Part shown: positions 7,327 through 11,091 of the stretch, piece by piece
How the letters are laid out: each line of letters starts with the position of its first letter
How positions within the stretch are numbered: position 1 is the stretch's first letter
Assembly (NCBI GenBank): GCA_964510065.1
Contig: CAZEAC010000119.1
Location: 1-11,091, forward strand
DNA from: CAZEAC01 sp964510065
GTDB taxonomy: Bacteria > Bdellovibrionota_C > UBA2361 > CAIXSY01
DNA: 11,091 nt
Direction of reading: 5' to 3'
The notes under the pieces: model-generated
What the model saw: only the letters and a program-made list of their open reading frames with translations
Told to the model about the DNA's origin: nothing
Database searches by the model: none
Made by a program: the position numbers and the translations under genes

Positions 7327-8025
7327 TTATGCGGTTCTCAGCGGCGAAAGATCTACCTTCACTCCAGGACCCATGGTGAGGCTCATCGTCAAGCTCTTAA
7401 GATAAATCCCCTTACTGGTCGAGGGCTTCGCCTTTGAAATTGCCTGAAGCAACGCCAAGGTATTATCGTAAATTTTCTGTCCGCCAAACGATGCTTTTGC
7501 AACCGGCGCATGCACGGTGGCAGCCTTATCAACACGATACTCCGCCCTACCGGCCTTTATAGAACTGACAGTAGCGCCGACATCAAAAGTAACCGTGCCG
7601 ACTTTCGGAGACGGCATCAAGCCACGAGGTCCAAGAATTTTTCCGACCTTTCCGACCTGCACCATCATGTCAGGAGTAGCAACCACGGAATCAAAATCCA
7701 TGAATCCGCCCTTGACCTTCTCGACAAGATCATCCGACCCAACAAAATCAGCTCCAGCAGCTTTAGCTTCCTCGGCCTTCTCGCCCTTGGCGAATACCAG
7801 CACGCGTACATTTTTTCCCAATCCATGCGGGAGCGAAACGCTTCCACGAACGTTTTGGTCAGCTTTGGTTGGATCAACGCCCAACGCAAGCGCAAGCTCA
7901 ACAGTCTCATCAAACTTCGCCGACTTCGTTTTAGCGAGGAGATCGCAGGCCTGGCGCAGTTCGTACTGCGTCACGGGATCTACCATCTCGCGAAGCTTCT
8001 TAATTCTTTTTCCTTGGCGTGCCAT
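7327..8025 (-). CDS. rplA: 50S ribosomal protein L1
   Basis: L1 stalk protein at the E site. In many bacteria it also represses translation of its own operon by binding the mRNA near rplK. The 232 residues match the usual length. Visible signatures are the N-terminus MARQGKRIKKLREMV, the core VELALALGVDPTKADQNVRG near residue 42, GPRGLMPSPKVGTVT near 132, a C-terminal IYLKSLTMSLTMGPGVKVD segment, and the invariant HAPVAKASF region. The ATG at 8025 follows a weak GGA-type ribosome site, and the gene begins 20 bp after rplK, suggesting coupled translation. No anomaly is seen. Confidence 0.98.
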   Translation of the reverse strand: MARQGKRIKKLREMVDPVTQYELRQACDLLAKTKSAKFDETVELALALGVDPTKADQNVRGSVSLPHGLGKNVRVLVFAKGEKAEEAKAAGADFVGSDDLVEKVKGGFMDFDSVVATPDMMVQVGKVGKILGPRGLMPSPKVGTVTFDVGATVSSIKAGRAEYRVDKAATVHAPVAKASFGGQKIYDNTLALLQAISKAKPSTSKGIYLKSLTMSLTMGPGVKVDLSPLRTA

Positions 8026-8045
8026 ATAAGTCCAACAATAAATTT

Positions 8046-8468
8046 TTAAACGATATCGATGCCCATGCTGCGCGCAGTACCAGCGACGATCTTAAAACCA
8101 GCATCCTCATCGTAGCAGTTAAGATCGCTCATCTTCTGCTTAACAATCGCCAACACCTGCGCCTTGGTTACCTTGCCAACCTTGTCCTTGTTAGGAACGC
8201 CCGAACCTTTTTCCGCGCCTGCGGCTTTTCTCAAGAGATACGAGACTGGTGGAGTTTTAATCTCAAAGGTAAACGAACGATCTTTGTAAACCGAGATAAT
8301 TACCGGTGTTATTTCGCCGGCCTGCTTCTGAGTTTTAGCGTTAAACTGCTTACAAAACTCCATGATATTGATACCGTGCTGTCCAAGCGCGGGACCAATC
8401 GGCGGCGCGGGGTTAGCCTGGCCGGCGGGAATTTGAAGTTTAATCTGCGATACAAGTTCTTTTGCCAT
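8046..8468 (-). CDS. rplK: 50S ribosomal protein L11
   Basis: Forms the GTPase-associated centre with the 1070 region of 23S rRNA. It is the target site of thiostrepton and is needed for stringent-response signalling through RelA. The 140 residues are the standard length. The proline-rich N-terminal domain (PAGQANPAPPIGPALGQHG at about 14-32) and the C-terminal rRNA-binding domain (TPPVSYLLRKAAG near 73, KVTKAQVLAIVKQKM near 101, GTARSMGIDIV at the end) are intact. The ATG lies 3 nt after the nusG stop, with GGAGAAG inside the nusG 3' end as ribosome site, so translation is probably coupled to nusG. Confidence 0.98.
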   Translation of the reverse strand: MAKELVSQIKLQIPAGQANPAPPIGPALGQHGINIMEFCKQFNAKTQKQAGEITPVIISVYKDRSFTFEIKTPPVSYLLRKAAGAEKGSGVPNKDKVGKVTKAQVLAIVKQKMSDLNCYDEDAGFKIVAGTARSMGIDIV

Positions 8469-8471
8469 AAC

Positions 8472-9164
8472 TTAGCACTTCTCCACTTGAACGAAATCGA
8501 GCTCCACCGGCGTCGCTCGGCCAAAGATGCTAATAAGCACCTTAACCTTGCCTTTCTCCGGCTTAACTTCTTCAATAGTACCATTGAAATCTGTAAAGGG
8601 ACCGTCAATGACCTTGACTGACTCGCCCTGCTCGAAAGAAAGCCGCGAACGGGGGGACGAGGCGCCCTCTTTAACCTGATTAATAATTCTAGAAACTTCT
8701 TCGTCCGTAAGTGGCGAAGGCTCAGAGGCGTCGCCTACAAATCCGGTAATCTTCGGAGTCTCCTTGACCAGATGCCAGGTGTCCTGGGTCATCGCCATCT
8801 GAACAAGGATGTAGCCCGGGAAAAATTTTCTGTTAGAAGTCTTTTTCTGACCGCGTACTAATTCGACAACGGTTTCCTGCGGAACATGAATTTCGCCAAA
8901 CTGGCTTCCAAGATGGTACGTTCGGATACGCTCTTCAAGCGCCTGCTTCGCCTTAAACTCAAAGCCGGAGTAAGCATGCACGACATACCACTTAAGATCC
9001 GCGGATTTCGGCTCTTCGACTACCGGCGCTTGCGCCTTCGGCGCCGCTGCCTGCGCTACAGCACCCTGCTCCGCCACCTTTTGCCCAGCAACCCGCGCTT
9101 CCGAATTACTCGGATCTGAAGCTTTCTGCTCAGTCGGCTGTCCTGTCGATTCCTCTGAAGACAT
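8472..9164 (-). CDS. nusG: Transcription termination/antitermination factor NusG, with N-terminal extension
   Basis: NusG binds RNA polymerase through its NGN domain, suppressing pausing. Its KOW domain contacts Rho or ribosomal protein S10. The NGN domain begins at about residue 58 (KWYVVHAYSGFE) and contains FFPGYILVQM near 125. The KOW domain occupies about the last 55 residues (FEQGESVKVIDGPF..FNGTIEEV, ending FVQVEKC). At 230 residues it is some 50 longer than typical NusG (about 180) because of a low-complexity N-terminal segment rich in Ala, Gln, Glu, Ser and Pro. The ATG at 9164 has AGGAT upstream. Other starts inside the extension cannot be excluded, but none is obviously better. It lies 50 bp after secE and 3 bp before rplK, the classical order. 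Confidence 0.97.
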   Translation of the reverse strand: MSSEESTGQPTEQKASDPSNSEARVAGQKVAEQGAVAQAAAPKAQAPVVEEPKSADLKWYVVHAYSGFEFKAKQALEERIRTYHLGSQFGEIHVPQETVVELVRGQKKTSNRKFFPGYILVQMAMTQDTWHLVKETPKITGFVGDASEPSPLTDEEVSRIINQVKEGASSPRSRLSFEQGESVKVIDGPFTDFNGTIEEVKPEKGKVKVLISIFGRATPVELDFVQVEKC

Positions 9165-9214
9165 TGCAATCCTACGCTTTCAAAACGCCCCTGAGTAAAA
9201 AGGCTTAACGCCCA

Positions 9215-9436
9215 CTACCCAACAAGGGCACCCATAATATTTCTGAAAATCAGATCCATTATCGAGAGCACTACGGCAACCGTCACCATTATCAGCAAAG
9301 TTACCCAGGTCGCCGTGATGGTTTCCTGCTTGCTCGGTGTAGTCACCTTTTTAAGCTCTTCGACGCTTTCTTTTAGAAAGCGTGGCCCCGCGCGAAATAT
9401 AGACTCCTTTGTCTCTCCGCCTGTGTCAGATTCCAT
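9215..9436 (-). CDS. secE: Preprotein translocase subunit SecE
   Basis: Small essential membrane subunit of the SecYEG channel. It is 73 residues long, the short single-span form found in most bacteria outside the enterics. The N-terminus is polar (MESDTGGETKES), followed by the amphipathic cytosolic helix FLKESVEELKKVTTPSKQE at about residues 21-39 with the family's KKVTTPSKQET motif, then one transmembrane segment at about 43-65 (TWVTLLIMVTVAVVLSIMD) and a short tail. No strong ribosome site precedes the ATG. It heads the secE-nusG-rplKAJL run. tRNA-Trp and tuf, its frequent upstream neighbours, are absent here. Confidence 0.95.
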   Translation of the reverse strand: MESDTGGETKESIFRAGPRFLKESVEELKKVTTPSKQETITATWVTLLIMVTVAVVLSIMDLIFRNIMGALVG

Positions 9437-9741
9437 AGAAGTACTTTATTGCCTAATGCAATTATTGTAGTTATCCCGCGCTTATTTCTTCCCTACACAC
9501 AGCTTCGGATAGAGGCGTCTTGGGCCATGTAGGACGAGAGGCTTTAGTTTCTAACAGAAGCGGCGGAACTATGTAAATACTCTGAGGGAATATATTTGAC
9601 GAGACCTTGCAGCCCGCAAAAGTAGCAATTGAAGTAATCATGGACGACAGAACTTGCTCAACGGCTAACTCATTGAAACTACAAGAGCAATCAAGCTCGA
9701 AGACTTTGGGTGTCCAGGTTATACATCCCAAATTGCGGTAA
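9437..9741. other. rlmI-secE intergenic region (305 bp), no recognisable gene
   Basis: The minus strand carries an open frame that ends at 9471 (TAA) and, without a clear start, reaches back into the rlmI 3' end. Its last 76 or so codons would encode an unrecognised sequence with five cysteines (for example FELDCSCSFNELAVEQVLSS). There is no ribosome site, and the only starts are GTG inside rlmI or TTG at its end. I see no family signature, so this is either chance, a gene remnant, or an unknown small protein. The main promoter of secE-nusG-rpl should lie here. Only a weak candidate -10 was found, and no terminator for rlmI is evident. Confidence 0.5.
9448..9469 (-). promoter_or_regulatory. 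Possible -10 and small dyad upstream of secE
   Basis: TACAAT (9464-9469, minus strand) is 5/6 to the -10 consensus and lies 27 bp before the secE ATG. No good -35 is seen. Just downstream of it, ATTGC and GCAAT form a 5-bp dyad with a 5-nt spacer (9448-9462). Weak evidence for the promoter of the secE operon. Confidence 0.25.
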
Positions 9742-10917
9742 CTACTCAACCTGCAACACCAAGCTCTTGAGATACCCACCCTCAGGATGAAATATACTCA
9801 CCGGATGATCGTATGCCTGAATATGCTTTCCGACTATTCGCACAAAACGGCCGGCATCGCGGGCCGCGTTAAAGAGCACTTTCTGAAAAAGCTCTTCGTC
9901 CACAAAATGTGAGCAGGAACAGGTAATCAGAAGCCCCCCCGGCTTAATCGCGCTGAGCGCGACCCTATTTATCTCATTGTAGCCACGCGCGGCATTTGCC
10001 ACATCATCACGCCGCTTAGCGAACGCCGGCGGATCCAAAATAACCAGGTCATAAAGGTCTGCCGGCATTTCGCGAAGGTACTTAAAACCATCGTGCGCAT
10101 GGAAATGAAAATGCTCGTCGATGCTTAGATCATTAAGCGAAAAATTCTCACGTGCTGCTTTTACGGCATGCTCCGAGCTATCGACCGAATCCACTCTCTT
10201 CGCGCCGGCTTTCGCCGCATATACCGAGAATGCCCCGCTATAGCAGAAGCAGTTCAGTACCGTGCGATCTTTTGCAAACTGCCCGACGAAACGGCGCATC
10301 TCGCGCTGATCGAGAAAAAACCCGGTTTTCTGCGAATGTGCCGGATCAAACGCAAATCGGTGGCCGTTTTCAATAAATTCAATGCGCGAAGGCTTGTCAC
10401 CATGGAGTGCCCCCTCAAAGGGCTCAAGTCCCTCCTCGTTTCTTGATGGCTGATTTGATTTTTCAAGAATGCAGCGCGGCCGTAATGATTCGACGAGCAG
10501 GGGAACTACCTGAGCCTTGAGCTTTTCCATTCCAAGCGTTCCGACCTGAAGTACGAGACAATCCTGATATCTATCGATTATTAAGCCGGGAAGACCGTCG
10601 CCCTCGCCGTTCAGCAGACGATAGCCATTCGTCGTTGAATTTGCGAAGTACTCGGCACGGAGTGCCAGCGCCGAGGATATCTTGCGGCGAAGTGCCGCTT
10701 CGACATCACGCTCGGAAAACGAAAGTACGCGGGCCACAATTGAACATTTTCGATTGGCATAGGCCAGCGCCAACCAATCGCCGCGGTGTGAATACACCTC
10801 ACAAAGGTCGCCGTCCTGCTCGATTTCGAGCTGCTCGACTGCACCAGAGAAGATCCAGGGGTGGCGATTTTCTAAGGAACGTTCGCGGGATTTTTTTAAG
10901 ATTAGTTTGGAGCGCAC
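9742..10917 (-). CDS. rlmI: Class I rRNA (cytosine-C5) methyltransferase, RlmI-like
   Basis: SAM-dependent methyltransferase of the RlmI/YccW family. E. coli RlmI makes m5C1962 in 23S rRNA. With the GTG start at 10917 the protein is 391 residues (E. coli 396). An N-terminal PUA domain spans about 1-75 (KSRERSLENRHPWIFSGAV), followed by GEGDGLPGLIIDRY near residue 103, GFFLDQREMR near 199, SAM motif I NCFCYSGAFSVYAAKAG near 220, motif IV DPPAF near 295, motif VI TCSCSHF near 330 with the likely catalytic cysteine, and a DHPV..PEGGYLK C-terminus. The frame stays open upstream through the inverted repeats and into the tRNA, with an ATG at 11010. However, GTG 10917 aligns residue for residue with the E. 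coli N-terminus, and the upstream part translates structured DNA. No clear ribosome site precedes this GTG. The exact target base is inferred from family only. Confidence 0.9.
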   Translation of the reverse strand: MRSKLILKKSRERSLENRHPWIFSGAVEQLEIEQDGDLCEVYSHRGDWLALAYANRKCSIVARVLSFSERDVEAALRRKISSALALRAEYFANSTTNGYRLLNGEGDGLPGLIIDRYQDCLVLQVGTLGMEKLKAQVVPLLVESLRPRCILEKSNQPSRNEEGLEPFEGALHGDKPSRIEFIENGHRFAFDPAHSQKTGFFLDQREMRRFVGQFAKDRTVLNCFCYSGAFSVYAAKAGAKRVDSVDSSEHAVKAARENFSLNDLSIDEHFHFHAHDGFKYLREMPADLYDLVILDPPAFAKRRDDVANAARGYNEINRVALSAIKPGGLLITCSCSHFVDEELFQKVLFNAARDAGRFVRIVGKHIQAYDHPVSIFHPEGGYLKSLVLQVE

Positions 10918-10932
10918 GGCAGTCAGTAAGTT

Positions 10933-10954
10933 GGTGGGTAAAAAACAACCCACC
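10933..10954. repeat. 7-bp hairpin with A/T-rich loop just upstream of rlmI
   Basis: GGTGGGT (10933-10939) and ACCCACC (10948-10954) are perfect complements around the loop AAAAAACA. The right arm is also the outer arm of the larger GC-rich palindrome (10948-10987), so the two structures exclude each other. It ends 16 bp before the rlmI GTG. Confidence 0.6.
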
Positions 10955-10987
10955 TTCGCCCTCACTTTGCTCGGGGCTACGGCGGGC
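10948..10987. repeat. GC-rich imperfect palindrome (REP-like) between tRNA-Gly and rlmI
   Basis: In minus-strand RNA GCCCGCC (10981-10987) pairs with GGTGGGT (10948-10954) through five Watson-Crick and two G-U pairs, and inside it GCCC (10974-10977) pairs with GGGC (10958-10961). In plus-strand RNA the two wobbles become A-C mismatches. The two stems are separated by 3-nt internal loops (GTA and GAA). The layout resembles short dispersed GC-rich palindromes often found beside tRNA genes, but one copy cannot prove it is dispersed. Confidence 0.55.
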
Positions 10988-11033
10988 GCTTTTAAAATAG
11001 AAGTCCACATCGCGGACGTGTATTTTAAAAGCG
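10987..11033. repeat. 13-bp perfect inverted repeat flanking a small stem, abutting the tRNA 3' end
   Basis: CGCTTTTAAAATA (10987-10999) and TATTTTAAAAGCG (11021-11033) are perfect complements. Inside, GTCC (11003-11006) and GGAC (11014-11017) extend the stem after a short mismatched stretch, with a 7-nt loop. The right arm includes the last three acceptor-stem bases of the tRNA. There is no T run after the stem on the minus strand, so it is not a standard terminator. It could take part in tRNA 3' processing. Confidence 0.7.
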
Positions 11034-11091
11034 GGGGACGGGGGGCGAACCCGCGACCCACAGCTGGGGAGGCTGGTGGTCTAGCCAACTG
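11030..11091 (-). tRNA. tRNA-Gly(CCC), 3' part, cut by window edge
   Basis: From position 13 onward the cloverleaf is complete on the minus strand: D-loop AGTTGGCTA, D-stem GACC, anticodon arm CCAGC-CTCCCCA-GCTGT with anticodon CCC (11067-11069), a 5-nt variable loop, T arm GCGGG-TTCGCCC-CCCGT, acceptor strand CCCCCGC and discriminator T73 (11030). C35, C36, U73 and a 3' strand ending GC (predicting a 5' GC start) all fit glycine identity. CCA is not encoded. Three positions are unusual: C27-T43 does not pair, position 37 is C rather than a purine, and position 58 is C rather than the near-universal A. The 5' acceptor strand is outside the window. Glycine is likely; whether it is functional is less sure. 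Confidence 0.8.

Noticed and set aside
9437..9741. tRNA-Trp or tuf upstream of secE, expected from common gene order
   Set aside because: No cloverleaf and no EF-Tu coding sequence is present. rlmI and the tRNA-Gly lie there instead.
10918..11088. Extended rlmI N-terminus from TTG 11088 or ATG 11010
   Set aside because: It would translate the tRNA and the inverted repeats. Family alignment places the N-terminus at GTG 10917.

Overview
The window is the core of a bacterial transcription/translation locus, read entirely from the minus strand. In transcription order (high to low coordinates) it holds the 3' part of a tRNA-Gly, an RlmI-type rRNA methyltransferase, a roughly 300-bp gap with no recognisable gene, then secE, nusG, rplK, rplA, rplJ, rplL, a 512-bp gap rich in dyad symmetries, rpoB, and the 5' third of rpoC, which runs off the left edge. 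I see no mobile element, CRISPR array, rRNA or plus-strand gene.

The protein sequences suggest a Gram-negative bacterium of the former Deltaproteobacteria or a neighbouring phylum. The RpoB N-terminal region (residues 20-220) reads like that group. The rifampicin pocket is wild type, and the L7/L12, L1 and RpoC N-termini are ordinary for it. This placement comes from memory of the families, not from a search. RpoB is unusually long (1505 residues), and NusG has a low-complexity N-terminal extension of about 55 residues.

Gene spacing suggests one unit from secE through rplL: 50 bp for secE-nusG, 3 bp for nusG-rplK, 20 bp for rplK-rplA, 22 bp for rplA-rplJ and 92 bp for rplJ-rplL. SecE is a translocase subunit and NusG a transcription elongation factor. 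L11, L1, L10 and L7/L12 form the L1 stalk and the GTPase-associated stalk, and RpoB and RpoC are the catalytic subunits of RNA polymerase. rpoBC is separated from the ribosomal genes by the 512-bp region. There I see, in order, an attenuator-like hairpin, a sigma70-like promoter, nested dyads beside a perfect TATAAT, and a 63-nt array of four 12-bp palindromes spaced exactly 17 bp apart. That array folds into one 29-bp hairpin.

The non-coding DNA is the most interesting part of the window. In three of its hairpins the imperfect positions are G-U wobbles in the minus-strand RNA and A-C mismatches in the plus-strand RNA. This suggests the structures are maintained in the transcript of the resident genes. 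The second cluster lies at the right edge, between tRNA-Gly and rlmI: a 13-bp perfect inverted repeat touching the tRNA 3' end, followed by a GC-rich palindrome that can pair in two mutually exclusive ways.
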